Notes: generated by a model from the sequence alone, not told the origin. A stretch of 64,000 nt of DNA from Cohnella sp. OV330 (GCF_900112065.1 NZ_FOKE01000001.1:793200-857199), one strand, 5' to 3'. Positions 42,101-50,928 are shown, counted from the stretch's first letter. Program-made: numbers and translations.

Positions 42101-43382
42101 ACTGGCTCGATATGCCGCCTCTGATCATGACGCCCGCCTTGGTCCAGGCGACGGTGTTCGTCATTTCGCCCACGCGCGCCACGATCTGGCCGTCTCCCGT
42201 CCAGGTCCGGTACACGAAATGGAACGCGTCGTCCGTCCCCCAGATGTCTGCCCCCGAGGCCTTTACCGTAAACGATTCGTCCGCCGCCGCGTAGCTCGCG
42301 CTGCCCAACACGTTGACGGTGCCGACATCCCGGTCTCCGAACGGCTCCGGCAATCCCGACGCCGAAGGGTCCGTCGTTACCGCCAGCGCGGCGCTCGGCG
42401 CCGACAGGTTGCCGGCCGCGTCCCTCGCCTTGACCGTGTATTGATAGGTCTTGTTCGGCGTCAGGCCGACGACGCTGTAGCTCGTCGCGGTTCCGGCCGC
42501 AGCGCCTGCGAGTAGGCCGTCCTGATAAACGTCGTAGCGGTTCACGCCGACGTTGTCCGTCGAAGCCGTCCACGAGAGGTTCACGCTCGTATCGGTCTTG
42601 GCCGACGCGGTCAGGCCGGTGGGCGCCGTCGGCGCTTCCGTATCCGCGGCCGCATCGTGCGTCGCCTCGTACACCGCCAGATCGTCGACGACGATCGCTT
42701 CGTCCGTGCCGCCCGTATTGACTCGGACGCCGAAGGCGATCTTGAGCGAGCTGACAAGCCGCTGCCCGCCGTTCGGCACGATCTGAAATCGATAGGAAGA
42801 GATATCGTGATCGTTGATCGTCTTCAATTCGTTCGGCGTCGTATTGAGATACGCCGCCGTTCCCGTGATCGTTTGCTTATCGGGCACGGGGAACCGGGGG
42901 ACCAGGACGTTGTCGTAATTGCCGAATTGCAGCTGGCTGTAGATGTCCGCATTGACCGGCTTATCGCTCGCCGCGCTGCGCAGGAGCCGGTATTCGTATA
43001 CGAACTCGACCGGCTCCGTCCCGGTCGGCAGCGAGTAGATCGCGTTTATCCGGGATAGGAGCGCTCCGCTCGACAGTTGATAATAAAAGTAGCTGCCGGC
43101 GTTCGAGCCCAGCGAAGCATCGCGGAACTCGATTGCATTGTTTCCGTTCACCTGCACCGCGGACTGCGAAGTTCCCGCTATGTTCGCATCGTACACAAAC
43201 GGGCTGACGCCGCCGTCGAATCCGGTGTCCATATCCTGTTTCAGCCAATTGACCAGTACCTCATCGCCGCTTGCCGCAGCCCTGTCGGCTGCCGGCCAAT
43301 AGCCGAGCGCCAACGCGCAGAGCAGCAGGCAGCAGAGGGCTTTTTGGGCTAGGGCGAATCTGTTGTTCGTAATCATGCTCAT
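39186..43382 (-). CDS. Large secreted multidomain protein (Fn3, DUF1349-like, alpha/alpha-toroid-like region, Big2, LamG-like)
   Basis: 1,398 residues. In order: signal peptide; an N-terminal beta domain; fibronectin type III (about 250-335, PTGLTASAKTDTSVNLSWTAS); a DUF1349-like concanavalin domain (about 350-540, WTKAGVMIRGGISSQSPHALMAVSP); a 500-600-residue mostly helical region (from YAPFPGTLETRKQWLWNK) that looks like an alpha/alpha-toroid followed by a beta domain, as in several polysaccharide lyases, but which I cannot assign to a family; a Big2 Ig-like domain; and a LamG-like domain nearly identical to the N-terminal one of the 2,076-residue enzyme. AGGAGG lies ten bases before the ATG. 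It probably is the extracellular enzyme of locus 2. Confidence 0.75.
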   Translation of the reverse strand: MSMITNNRFALAQKALCCLLLCALALGYWPAADRAAASGDEVLVNWLKQDMDTGFDGGVSPFVYDANIAGTSQSAVQVNGNNAIEFRDASLGSNAGSYFYYQLSSGALLSRINAIYSLPTGTEPVEFVYEYRLLRSAASDKPVNADIYSQLQFGNYDNVLVPRFPVPDKQTITGTAAYLNTTPNELKTINDHDISSYRFQIVPNGGQRLVSSLKIAFGVRVNTGGTDEAIVVDDLAVYEATHDAAADTEAPTAPTGLTASAKTDTSVNLSWTASTDNVGVNRYDVYQDGLLAGAAAGTATSYSVVGLTPNKTYQYTVKARDAAGNLSAPSAALAVTTDPSASGLPEPFGDRDVGTVNVLGSASYAAADESFTVKASGADIWGTDDAFHFVYRTWTGDGQIVARVGEMTNTVAWTKAGVMIRGGISSQSPHALMAVSPTNGAIFEDRLTQGGATVLTSGSKSPAPYWVKLTRVGNIISGYESSDGIAWNLVKREAVNLPETVYIGLALTSHDANRLSTTKFDHVAAGDVPPADSNYAPFPGTLETRKQWLWNKTKSMSEMGGVPNIAQIAAQLVDNQNVSVNLQKLDTMFQTYDWEQYKTVSKMYAYLLAGDKMDSAMISHVKSYFAGYAYAKLPQTENLRMSNYTAGYLVGQLLPDVVDLNGASGAALKSANRANIEEMLDAAVRGGWAEYESPEYTFMTYFCLNALYQYSDEPDFKQKVKMAMDVMWFEWANDWIDGNFISSTSRSKGDATSANDPTWRGADHTLLSWMYFGAHRAQQGFGDTDAGVPAAYRPFLEYVGMVLAPSMSYTPPAMAVRIGQKTDKDYESRKTNLQNSSGRSMNVYRQAYVKPTWGLATEVTYNRVDNWIENMQSVLRWQSDKPDSLFRINADQGNSPIGNYDQIENHRIMQDGKTAVGVYKSLSGPGGTDNYLNAMFPDTGSILAKEEQGGWVFSKTGQMYFAFKMIKPYAWYAQSPTDPSNKVKTTTQLHPTAQLSYSYNILRSQADKNGWVLETAGLSEYADFAAFKNAVLTGTTVDSSHIDENNPRLVYTNLSGDTMDITFDLASGAYAGTHKINGQPIDYASFKLFDTPWLQQERGGTTFTATEGNERLTYDFGSWTVTASDPNAQVPVSGVALSASTLTVGAGKTAVLTAVVSPANASNKKVLWSSSSPSIAAVGESGTVTGIAPGTAGITATTEDGSFTATATVTVNAEPLFQDTFAGGLGNWDLFGSTAWEIQGTGQAAVLKGTTTSTGPQRAVTKTSVLPYSAQNYTMSFGAESDRFRALFRYSSSTNYYFMEFKNTDTVELWKYAGSSTPVQVGTTIDIGNVIPGFDMAVHHAYELKVDGSAFKLSIDGVTATTFTDASLAAGGIGFSVKGAGATPVQLLVDDVTVMPNL

Positions 43383-43424
43383 TTTCGGTTAACCTCCTCA
43401 TGAATGGGTGCTACCGATTGCTAG

Positions 43425-43438
43425 AGAAAGCGCTTACG
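43425..43438. promoter_or_regulatory. cre-like CcpA site upstream of the large secreted protein gene
   Basis: On the minus strand CGTAAGCGCTTTCT has the central GCGC and matches the cre consensus except at the two outermost bases. It lies about 43-56 bases before the ATG, between the gene and palindrome array F. Confidence 0.55.
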
Positions 43439-43514
43439 ATTGTTGCCGGCGGAGCGCATTGGCTCCGTGGCGGCGGGCTGGCGAGGCGTGACTTGCGAGC
43501 CGCCGCCGAGGCGC

Positions 43515-43589
43515 ATAGCGGAAGAAAGTTCCGCTATGTAGGGCTTGCGAGCCGCCGGCGGGGCGCTTAGCGGAAGAAACTTCCGCTAT
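43515..43589. repeat. Palindrome array F (two units, spacing 52)
   Basis: Two elements of the form TAGCGGA-AGAAAST-TCCGCTA lie at 43515-43537 and 43567-43589. Surrounding bases (CTTGCGAGCCGCCG) are repeated too, so the unit is 52 bp. The arms equal those of array E, but the core differs. The array lies 33 bases beyond the stop of the DUF4432 gene. Confidence 0.8.
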
Positions 43590-43621
43590 GCGATCCTTCC
43601 CTACCGCCGCCACAGCACTCG

Positions 43622-44617
43622 CTAAGGCTGCTCCACGCGCACATTTAGCCAAAACCGTCGCTCCTCCTGCGGTGCCAGCGAGATGCAGTTGCCGTGGAGC
43701 ATGCAATCCCCGATATCCGAGTGCCATGATGTCGACGGTTCAAGCGCCACCGTGTACAGATCGTCGTCGTTATTCGACCAGTACCGCAGACAGGGGAATG
43801 CGAGATGATCCCACTCCAGCAGCAGCTTCACGTTCAGCGCCGGCTGATAGATGCCCGCGAGGCCTTCCTCGAGGTTTTTCAGCGGCATGTAGCAGGCTTC
43901 CCCGTCCGGCACGGGCGGGTCCACCGACCGCAGATCCTTTTTGCTCCCGCTTGGCAAACGAACCGCATCCACCGCTTCTTCAAAGCTCGCGGCAGGCGTT
44001 GTTTCCCGTTCGCGCTCATACTGCAGCACGTTAAACGCGCGGCTGCCCTTCGGAAGCAAGATCTCGGCCCCCTCGCCCACCAGCGGGCTGCCGAATGCCG
44101 GATGATGCGTCCATATAAAATGAACGTCATCCCGCCCGACGTTGACGACGCGCTCGGCGATGCGCAGCATGCATTCGCCGGCGGCCAGGGAGATCGTTTT
44201 TTCCACGGCCAGCGGCGTGTACGGAAGCGTCAGCCTGCAGCGCAGCGTCACGCGCGAACCCCCTTCATCCTCGACGGCGTAGTCCCAAGGCATGCCTGCC
44301 GACTCGCCCTCCCGGTCCCTCCCGACTTCCTGCCGTCCGCCGTCGAAGGAAGCCCGGTTCGGCAGAATTTCCTGCCATCCGCCCGGATAGCCCTCGGCAT
44401 AATGCTCAAGTCTTTTTTCCCTCAAATCCCTCCCTTCGCAGAGCGACAAGCCCGTTCGCGTCTTCATCAAAAGCTGCAAATTCAGCGGCTTGTAAGTCAG
44501 CTCCCAAATATCGGTGCCCTTGCCAACCAGGACTACGGCGCTCAGCCATTCGTTCTCCAGCCTCACCCCCTCGATGCCGTTTACCGCGACGACCGCCGCC
44601 GCGCAGGGACCTCCCAT
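43622..44617 (-). CDS. DUF4432 / aldose 1-epimerase-like protein
   Basis: A 331-residue galactose-mutarotase-like beta-sandwich protein: IEGVRLENEWLSAVVLVGKGTDIWELTYKPLNLQLLMKT near the N-terminus, GWQEILPN, WTHHPAFGSPL and EPSTSWHSDIGDCMLHGNCISLAPQEERRFWLNVRV at the C-terminus. The family is related to aldose 1-epimerases and is often found with sugar-utilisation genes. AAGGAGG lies ten bases before ATG 44617; the longer ORF upstream is non-coding. It probably handles the anomer of the imported sugar (inference). Confidence 0.82.
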   Translation of the reverse strand: MGGPCAAAVVAVNGIEGVRLENEWLSAVVLVGKGTDIWELTYKPLNLQLLMKTRTGLSLCEGRDLREKRLEHYAEGYPGGWQEILPNRASFDGGRQEVGRDREGESAGMPWDYAVEDEGGSRVTLRCRLTLPYTPLAVEKTISLAAGECMLRIAERVVNVGRDDVHFIWTHHPAFGSPLVGEGAEILLPKGSRAFNVLQYERERETTPAASFEEAVDAVRLPSGSKKDLRSVDPPVPDGEACYMPLKNLEEGLAGIYQPALNVKLLLEWDHLAFPCLRYWSNNDDDLYTVALEPSTSWHSDIGDCMLHGNCISLAPQEERRFWLNVRVEQP

Positions 44618-44715
44618 GCGGTTGTGCCTCCTTGGAGTCGATCTCCTCTGTTCAAATGCGGAGGGCATCCGGTGCGAGCCGCTGCCGAATGCCCCGCTAT
44701 CGCATGCCCTGATCC

Positions 44716-46296
44716 TTACTTCTTCTGCGCCAGGAAAGCGTCGATCTGTTTTTGCAGCTCGACCTGGATCTTTTTGGCGTTGGCCGCGCCTTCCTTCTTC
44801 AGCGAAGCCCACGTCGTGTCCGGGTCGGTGACGCCGTCGAACAGCGAGTTGTAGTATTTGGCCTCCGTCGCGTTGTAGAGCGAGATCTCGTTCATGACCG
44901 GGGTCGGATCGAACGAGAAGCCGGTGAGGATGCTCGGCGTGAGATTGGCGGCGTCCTTGTTGAACTGGTAGTGCTTGATCGTCTCCTCGTCGAAGCCGGC
45001 GTTCAGACGGTCGGTCGTCGGATTCCAGACCCAGGCGTACGGGAAGTACGAGTAGTCGGTGCCGATCTGCTTGTACTGGTCGTCGCCGACCGCTTCGTAG
45101 TTTTTGCCTTCGATGCCGTAGGCGAGCAGGTCGTAATTTTCCTTCTGCGCGGTCCAGTTAAGGAACATCATGGCGCGTTCTTTATTTTTGCTGACCTTCG
45201 GGATCGCCTGGAAGTTCGCCTGCTTGAAGTTGGTGATGTTCGCGCCCTTCTCCATCTTGACGAAGGTGACCGCCTCCAGTTCAGCTCCGGGGACGTTCTT
45301 GGCGAGCGCCGTGTTCAGGCTCGACGGCACGCCGAATTCGTTGTATACGGCTGCGCCGACCTTGCCGGAGTTGATGACCGAATCGATGTCCTTGAGCGCC
45401 AGCACGTCCGGATGGATCAGACCTTCCGTATACAGCTTCCGGGCGTCCTTTACCCAGGACCAGATCGTAGGCTCCATTTCGTCGAACAGGTTGTAGACTT
45501 TGCCGTCGTTGTTCTTGTAGTAGAGCACGAGGCTCTGCCCGAGCGCGTCGGAACGGATGAACTGCGGGTACTCCATGTATTCTCGGAATGCGCCCCAGGC
45601 CTGGTCCGTCGAGGCGCCCTGGCCGTAAGCGAGCAGCGGGATGACGTCCTTTTCGTTTTCCTTGACCTTATAAGCGAATTGGATCAGTTCGTCGTAGGTT
45701 TTGATCGGCTGCAGGCCGTACTTCTCCCGCAGGTCCTTGCGGACGAGATAAGTTCGGCCGGCCAGATGCGTGTTGCCGAGCGGCAGGCCGTAGATCTTGC
45801 CCTGGAACTTGTTGGCGTCGAACATCTGCTGCGAGCGAACCTTGATCGCGTCCTGCCCGTACTGCTGCAGCAGATCGTCCATCGGTTCGTAATAGCCCGC
45901 GCTGATCATCTGCTCCATGTGCAGCCACGGCGCGTCGAAGATCAGGTCGACGTCCTCGCCGGATGCGAGCATGACCTGCGTCTTCTGCGCAAGATCCGAC
46001 CAAGGCACGAACACCAGGTCGAGTTTGACGTTAATATTGTCGGCCATGCGATTCTCGGCTTCCTTAATGACGGCGTCCATGTCCGCAGGCCGGTCGCCCG
46101 GCATCACGATCTTGAGCGTCACCGGATCGAGCTTTGTCGCCTTGCTTCCTTCGGAGGCGGAAGAGGCGGGGGAGGAGGACGAAGCGTTTCCGGCGTTGCC
46201 CGCGTCCGAGTCGTTCGATTTGGAGCTGCAGCCGGCGACCGTCGCCGCGAAGACCGAGGCGATCATGAGCGCGGTCAGGCTTTTTCTGTTTCTCAT
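44716..46296 (-). CDS. Sugar ABC transporter substrate-binding lipoprotein (LplA-like), locus 2
   Basis: A 526-residue lipoprotein with lipobox VAGCS, a Ser/Ala linker and a binding fold of the long carbohydrate-binding group (LKIVMPGDRPADMDAVIKEAENRMADNINVKLDLVFVPWSDLAQKTQVMLASGEDVDLIFDAPW, GIPLGNTH-like GLPLGNTHLAGRTYLVRKDL). AGGAGG precedes the ATG. It belongs with the two permeases encoded just upstream. Confidence 0.92.
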   Translation of the reverse strand: MRNRKSLTALMIASVFAATVAGCSSKSNDSDAGNAGNASSSSPASSASEGSKATKLDPVTLKIVMPGDRPADMDAVIKEAENRMADNINVKLDLVFVPWSDLAQKTQVMLASGEDVDLIFDAPWLHMEQMISAGYYEPMDDLLQQYGQDAIKVRSQQMFDANKFQGKIYGLPLGNTHLAGRTYLVRKDLREKYGLQPIKTYDELIQFAYKVKENEKDVIPLLAYGQGASTDQAWGAFREYMEYPQFIRSDALGQSLVLYYKNNDGKVYNLFDEMEPTIWSWVKDARKLYTEGLIHPDVLALKDIDSVINSGKVGAAVYNEFGVPSSLNTALAKNVPGAELEAVTFVKMEKGANITNFKQANFQAIPKVSKNKERAMMFLNWTAQKENYDLLAYGIEGKNYEAVGDDQYKQIGTDYSYFPYAWVWNPTTDRLNAGFDEETIKHYQFNKDAANLTPSILTGFSFDPTPVMNEISLYNATEAKYYNSLFDGVTDPDTTWASLKKEGAANAKKIQVELQKQIDAFLAQKK

Positions 46297-46354
46297 TCTG
46301 TGACCTCCTAGAGTGGTTGTGATCTATTCTCAACCGGATGTCTCCGAGTCAAGA

Positions 46355-47302
46355 CTACCCTTTCAGTGCGCCGATTGTAATGCCTTTGACGAAATATCGC
46401 TGAATAAACGGATACAGCAGGAAAATGGGGCCTATCGTGACGCATACGGTCGCCAGTTGGACGCTGTAGGTCGGCAAAGGCTGCCCGTAGTTCGTCTGGC
46501 TGCCGCCGACGTACGCGCCGATGTTGATGTTGGAGATAAGCTGGCGGATCATGATCTGCAGCGGATGGAGCTTGTAATCGTCGATGAACAGGAGCGCCAG
46601 GAAAAAGTCGTTCCAGTACTGCAGCGCGTAAAACAAGCCCACGGTCGCGATGACCGGCTTCGAGATCGGCAGGATGATGCCGAAGAAGATCCGCAGATCG
46701 TTGGCGCCGTCCACCGTCGCGGCTTCGTTGATCTCGTAGGGCAGCGTCCGGAAAAACGACACCATGATGAAGGCGAAGAAGGGGTTGAGCAGGTACGGCA
46801 GTATGAGCGCCCAGAGCGTATCTTTCAGATGGAGCCAGTTGGCGATCAGGATATAGAAGCCGACCAGCCCTGCGCCGAAAATCATCGTGAAGTAAGTCAG
46901 GAACGACAGCACGCTGCGGTACTTCACCTTCGGATGCGCGAGCACGTAGGCGTACATCGCCGTAATCAGTACGGCCAGGACGGTGCCGGCCACCGTGACG
47001 GTCGTCGAGACCAGGTAGCTGCTGGCCACCTGCTTGCCGCGGAACAGGAACTCGTAAGCGCCTGTGGAGAAAATCTTGGGGATCAGCTGGTAGCCATGCC
47101 GCTTGATCGCAGACTCGTCGGCGAACGAATTGATCGCCACGATCCAGAAGGGCAGCAGACAGACGATCGCGAACAGTCCGGTGAAGGCGTAGATGAAGCC
47201 TACGAACGCCCTTTCCGACGGGGAGCGGTCCGCCTTGATCTTCGTGGCCTTGCCGGCCCGGCCGAGCTTGCCGGATTGCGCTTGGGTGATAGAGCTTTCC
47301 AT
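46355..47302 (-). CDS. Carbohydrate ABC transporter permease (LplC-like), locus 2
   Basis: A 315-residue six-helix permease with a 30-residue basic N-terminus, FTGLFAIVCLLPFWIVAINSFADESAI, and the EAA loop LPYEINEAATVDGANDLRIFFGIILPISKPVIATVGLFYALQYWNDFFLALLFI. It ends in VKGITIGALKG. ATG at 47302 has AAAGGCGG nine bases upstream. It starts 38 bases after its partner permease. Confidence 0.93.
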   Translation of the reverse strand: MESSITQAQSGKLGRAGKATKIKADRSPSERAFVGFIYAFTGLFAIVCLLPFWIVAINSFADESAIKRHGYQLIPKIFSTGAYEFLFRGKQVASSYLVSTTVTVAGTVLAVLITAMYAYVLAHPKVKYRSVLSFLTYFTMIFGAGLVGFYILIANWLHLKDTLWALILPYLLNPFFAFIMVSFFRTLPYEINEAATVDGANDLRIFFGIILPISKPVIATVGLFYALQYWNDFFLALLFIDDYKLHPLQIMIRQLISNINIGAYVGGSQTNYGQPLPTYSVQLATVCVTIGPIFLLYPFIQRYFVKGITIGALKG

Positions 47303-47340
47303 GCGTGGTTGCCGCCTTTCGATTTGGAAAAATTCAGAGT

Positions 47341-48261
47341 CTAAAATAAGCTGGAGTCTTTGTCGATTCGTCTGGCGATGGCGTTGAAGATCACGATCGT
47401 CACGAGCCCCATTACCGACTGGTACATGATGATGGCCGAGGACTTGCTGAAGTCGCCGAGCTGCCGCAGCGCCCGGTACGAATAGGTGTCGATGACGTCC
47501 GTCGTCGGGTACAGCGGCGCCGTATCGCCGACGATGCCGTAGATCATCCCGAAGTCGCCGTAGAAAATCCGTCCGACGCCGAGCAGCGCCAGCACGATCA
47601 GCACGTTGCGGATGAGCGGAATGGTGATATGGATAATCTGCTGGAACCTCGTCGCTCCGTCGATCTTGGCGCTCTCGTAATATTCGCCCGAGATGCCCGT
47701 GATCGCCGCGAGGAAAATAATCGAGTAGTAGCCCGCGAATTTCCACACATAGATGAACGTCAGCACGCCCGGCCAGATGCCCGGCTTCAGGTACCAGTTC
47801 TGCGGATCCATCCCGTTGTCGATCAGCAGGCGGTTCAGAATGCCGTCCGTCGTATTCAGGAAGGCGAACGTCATCATGCTGACGACCAGCCACGAGATGA
47901 AGTATGGCAGGAAGATGAGCGACTGCGCGATCTTCTTGTAGAGCCGGCTGTGGATCTCGTTCAGGAAAATCGCCAGGAGCAGCGCGATCCCGAGGCCGCA
48001 GACGATGAACAGCCCGTTCAGGAACACCGTGTTGAACGTTACCTTATACCAGTCGCTGCTCATGAAGAAAAACTTGAAATTGTCGAAGCCGACCCACTCG
48101 CTCCCCCATAGTCCGTCGGCGAGCCTGTATTTTTTGAACGCGATCAGGTGGCCCGCCATGGGTACGTAGGCGAACACGATCAGGAACAACAGACCGGGCA
48201 GCGCGAGCACGTATAAATATTTGTTGCGTACGATTTCTCTCACGATCGGCACTTGGAACAC
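47341..48261 (-). CDS. Carbohydrate ABC transporter permease (LplB-like), locus 2
   Basis: A 306-residue permease with six helices: VFAYVPMAGHLIAFKKYRLADGLWGSEWVGFDNFKFFF and the EAA loop GEYYESAKIDGATRFQQIIHITIPLIRNVLIVLALLGVGRIFYGDFGMIYG. Start uncertain: GTG at 48261 is only three bases after AGGAG, and GTG at 48252 is twelve bases after it. First gene of the locus 2 structural operon; a leader hairpin lies about 120 bases upstream. Confidence 0.92.
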   Translation of the reverse strand: MFQVPIVREIVRNKYLYVLALPGLLFLIVFAYVPMAGHLIAFKKYRLADGLWGSEWVGFDNFKFFFMSSDWYKVTFNTVFLNGLFIVCGLGIALLLAIFLNEIHSRLYKKIAQSLIFLPYFISWLVVSMMTFAFLNTTDGILNRLLIDNGMDPQNWYLKPGIWPGVLTFIYVWKFAGYYSIIFLAAITGISGEYYESAKIDGATRFQQIIHITIPLIRNVLIVLALLGVGRIFYGDFGMIYGIVGDTAPLYPTTDVIDTYSYRALRQLGDFSKSSAIIMYQSVMGLVTIVIFNAIARRIDKDSSLF

Positions 48262-48377
48262 CGTCTCCTCTCTTGCTGGCTGCGTTGTAATGGCGATGAC
48301 CCAAGCTTAGGGGCTGCCGGAGCGGTCTGTATAGTTCTGAATGAGGAAACCGGGCGGAAGCTGCGTTCTGGATGCGG

Positions 48378-48400
48378 AAAAAGCCCGCGGCAGCGCGGGT
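48378..48400 (-). terminator. Terminator-like hairpin in the leader of the locus 2 transporter operon
   Basis: On the minus strand CCCGCG-CTGC-CGCGGG is followed by CTTTTT. It stands about 120 bases before the first permease and 230 bases after the AraC-type gene. The 369-base gap also holds imperfect copies of TTCTGAAT-nn-GGAAANCGGG at 48335, 48366 and 48410. It may be a second terminator for the regulator gene or a leader attenuator. Confidence 0.6.
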
Positions 48401-48555
48401 TCGTCAAGGTACTGAATCCGGAAATCGGGTTCGCAAACGGGAAATCGGACGGATAAATCGGGCTGAAACCTTCACCCGCCGACCGCCCCATCCTCCGAAT
48501 CGTCTTTCTTCGTGCAGGCGATCGGCCCCGCAGCCGAACCAATCGCCCCGAACGT

Positions 48556-48598
48556 AAAAACCGCTCCCCAAGTCATCCACGTGACTTGAAGAGCGGCC
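48556..48598 (-). terminator. Terminator of the AraC-type regulator gene
   Basis: On the minus strand CCGCTC and GAGCGG flank an inner AAGTCA/TGACTT pair, followed by TTTTT. It lies 33 bases after the regulator stop. Confidence 0.82.
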
Positions 48599-48630
48599 TC
48601 GCCTTGCTTCTATCGGTTTGCGTCCAGCCC

Positions 48631-50928
48631 TTATCCCCCCGCCGTGTCCCTATACTGGCTCGGCGTGAGCCCCGTCGCTTTCTTGAAGATCGTGAAGAAA
48701 TGGCTCTTCGTCTGGAAGCCGGCGCGCTCCCCGATGTCCGTGACCGTCCAGTCCGTCGTCGCCAGCAGCTCCTTGACCTTGGCGATGCGCTCCTGCAGGA
48801 TGTATTCGGACAACGTCACGTCGAGCGACTCCTTGAACAGCTGCCTCACGTGCCGGGAGGAGAGCGAGACATGCTCGGCGATCTCCTCGATGGTGAGCAT
48901 CGGATCGTGCAGGTGGTTGCGCACGTAGTCCACGATATCCGTCACGATCTCGTCTCGCCGGCTCGCTCCCTTTTTGCTGCTAAGCTCCTCGATGATGACG
49001 AGCAGCTCGCGCTCGAGCCACGCCCGCACGCCCGCCAGCGTATCGAACGATTCGAGGATGCTCTCGATCCCCTCGATCGACGCCACCGACGGCAGCTTGT
49101 TGAACGCCTTGAACAGCGTGTACAGCATGAGCGACAGCTGAATCTTGCTCTGCGCGTAATGCATCGTCTGCATATGGGCGAACAAGCGGTCGAGCCCCGC
49201 CGCGGCTTCGTCCGGCTTGCCCATCCGCACGCTTTTGATCAGCTCGTCGAGCAGCTGGTCGTCCGGCAGGGGCTGCACGCTGCGCATATAATTTTCAAAA
49301 TCCCGTTCCAGATAAATCTTGTCTTCGCCCGATACGAACTTGAGCATCGTCAGCTCGAGAATGTGCTGATACGCCGCCCGGATATCGTCGCCGAACGCCC
49401 GCGCCTCGCTGACGGCAACCGTTACCCGGATCTGCGTCCACCGGTCGATCTGCGACTTGGCTTCTTCGAGCAGTCCCGGCAAGCGCCCCGCCGACGACTC
49501 TTCTCCCGGGACCGAGAGCAGCAGGACGACATGGTCGCTCCCCAGGTCCACCGCCTCGGCGCCCCCGTTCCGCCGCAGGATCTCCTCCGCGATGTTGCCC
49601 ATCGCGTACTTCATCAGCTTGCGCGAAGCAAACTCGTACTTCTCCTTGAACGCGCTGTACCCGTCGATGCGGATCGCGCCGATGTAGAGGTTCCCGTACG
49701 CGAACAGTCCCGAGTGCTCCCGCAAATACTGCTCGACAGGCGGAATCAGTTTGCCCTGCAGGATCCACTGGCGCAGGTATTCCGTCTTGATGACGTCCCG
49801 ATGCTCCCGCATCGAAGAGTCGAGCTCCACCATCCGGCTCTCCAGCATCTCGATGCCGTACCGGATCACGCTGTGCTCGGCCATCGGCCCCTCGGCATGC
49901 CCGCGCTGCAGCGACGGCCCGAGCTTGGTCTCCAGCTGGCTCGCCAATTGGGAGAACGGCTTGTAGGTCCGCCTGGAATTCCAGAACAGAATGACGAGGA
50001 GCAGCGCCACCAGCCCCGCCAGAACGACCATCAGCTTGGTACGGAACGCGTAAAAGTCCGCGTTGATCCCCTCCAGCTTGGCCATCTGGTACAGGGTCCA
50101 GCCCTGCGGCTCGATCCGGGCATACTGCACGGACCAAGACTCCTGCTCGTAGCGCTGCTTGAAGCTGCCGGAGCCGCCGGCAGCGCGCGAAGCGAGCTCC
50201 TTGTACAGCCCCTCTCCCGAACTTCCCGCCGCGACGGCGCCGCTCTCGCTTTCCGCCGGCTTCTCGTCCGGACCGAGCATCAGCTGCCCTGTCTCGTCGA
50301 GCATAAAGGAGATGAATCCGGCGCCTTTATTTTCCTTGAGCAAATATTGCTTCACCAGCGCGTCGTCGAGCAGCAGCACTAAATACCCGTAAGAGGGCTG
50401 TCCGGAAGGCACGGTCGGAATCATCAGGGCGAGCGAGCGTTCCCCGTTCGCGCGATGGACGAAGAAGCGCTGGTAAGCTTTAGCCGGCGCTTTGGCAAGC
50501 TGCAATATATCTTGGTCCTGAAACTCTGCGAACGAAGTAATGCCGTACGCGATGTCGATCACGTGCTCGGTGCGCATATTGAGCAGGTACGCGTTTTTCA
50601 GAAAAGGCTCGGTCGTCCTGTACTTGGCCGCAGCGGCGATCGCTTCGATCTCGCGGTCCTGCGTCTCGGCATCGGCCGTCATCCACGCTTGCACGCTCTT
50701 GTCGGCGTACATGGTGAAGCCGTAAGAGATCATTTTGTCGAGGATGAACTCGGCGTTGTCCCGGGAATGCGCGAGCTCCGTCTTGTTCACCTTGTCGATC
50801 TGGTTCAACGCGTAGATGGAAAATTGCCGGGTCATGAAAAACACGACGGGTACGGAGACGAGGACGAAAAGCAGGCACGAGCCCAGGAAAATCCGGATAT
50901 GCGTCCTTCTCGGCATCAGCCTCTTCAT
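48631..50928 (-). CDS. Membrane-bound AraC-family transcriptional regulator with extracellular sensor
   Basis: A 765-residue one-component regulator of the YtdP/YesS group common in Paenibacillus. One N-terminal helix (FLGSCLLFVLVSVPVVFFM) is followed by a 250-residue extracellular region, a second helix (LMVVLAGLVALLLVILFW), a long cytosolic linker with a degenerate GGDEF-like part, and a C-terminal AraC double HTH (DPMLTIEEIAEHVSLSSRHVRQLFKESLDVTLSEYILQERIAKVKELL, then IGERAGFQTKSHFFTIFKKATGLTPSQYR). It should sense an extracellular sugar or a binding protein and activate the adjacent transporter operon. GAGGTG precedes the ATG. Confidence 0.92.
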   Translation of the reverse strand: MKRLMPRRTHIRIFLGSCLLFVLVSVPVVFFMTRQFSIYALNQIDKVNKTELAHSRDNAEFILDKMISYGFTMYADKSVQAWMTADAETQDREIEAIAAAAKYRTTEPFLKNAYLLNMRTEHVIDIAYGITSFAEFQDQDILQLAKAPAKAYQRFFVHRANGERSLALMIPTVPSGQPSYGYLVLLLDDALVKQYLLKENKGAGFISFMLDETGQLMLGPDEKPAESESGAVAAGSSGEGLYKELASRAAGGSGSFKQRYEQESWSVQYARIEPQGWTLYQMAKLEGINADFYAFRTKLMVVLAGLVALLLVILFWNSRRTYKPFSQLASQLETKLGPSLQRGHAEGPMAEHSVIRYGIEMLESRMVELDSSMREHRDVIKTEYLRQWILQGKLIPPVEQYLREHSGLFAYGNLYIGAIRIDGYSAFKEKYEFASRKLMKYAMGNIAEEILRRNGGAEAVDLGSDHVVLLLSVPGEESSAGRLPGLLEEAKSQIDRWTQIRVTVAVSEARAFGDDIRAAYQHILELTMLKFVSGEDKIYLERDFENYMRSVQPLPDDQLLDELIKSVRMGKPDEAAAGLDRLFAHMQTMHYAQSKIQLSLMLYTLFKAFNKLPSVASIEGIESILESFDTLAGVRAWLERELLVIIEELSSKKGASRRDEIVTDIVDYVRNHLHDPMLTIEEIAEHVSLSSRHVRQLFKESLDVTLSEYILQERIAKVKELLATTDWTVTDIGERAGFQTKSHFFTIFKKATGLTPSQYRDTAGG

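Noticed and set aside
44660..44698. Imperfect hairpin between the locus 2 binding-protein gene and the DUF4432 gene as a terminator
   Set aside because: Several mismatches and no T-run; not strong enough to list as a feature.
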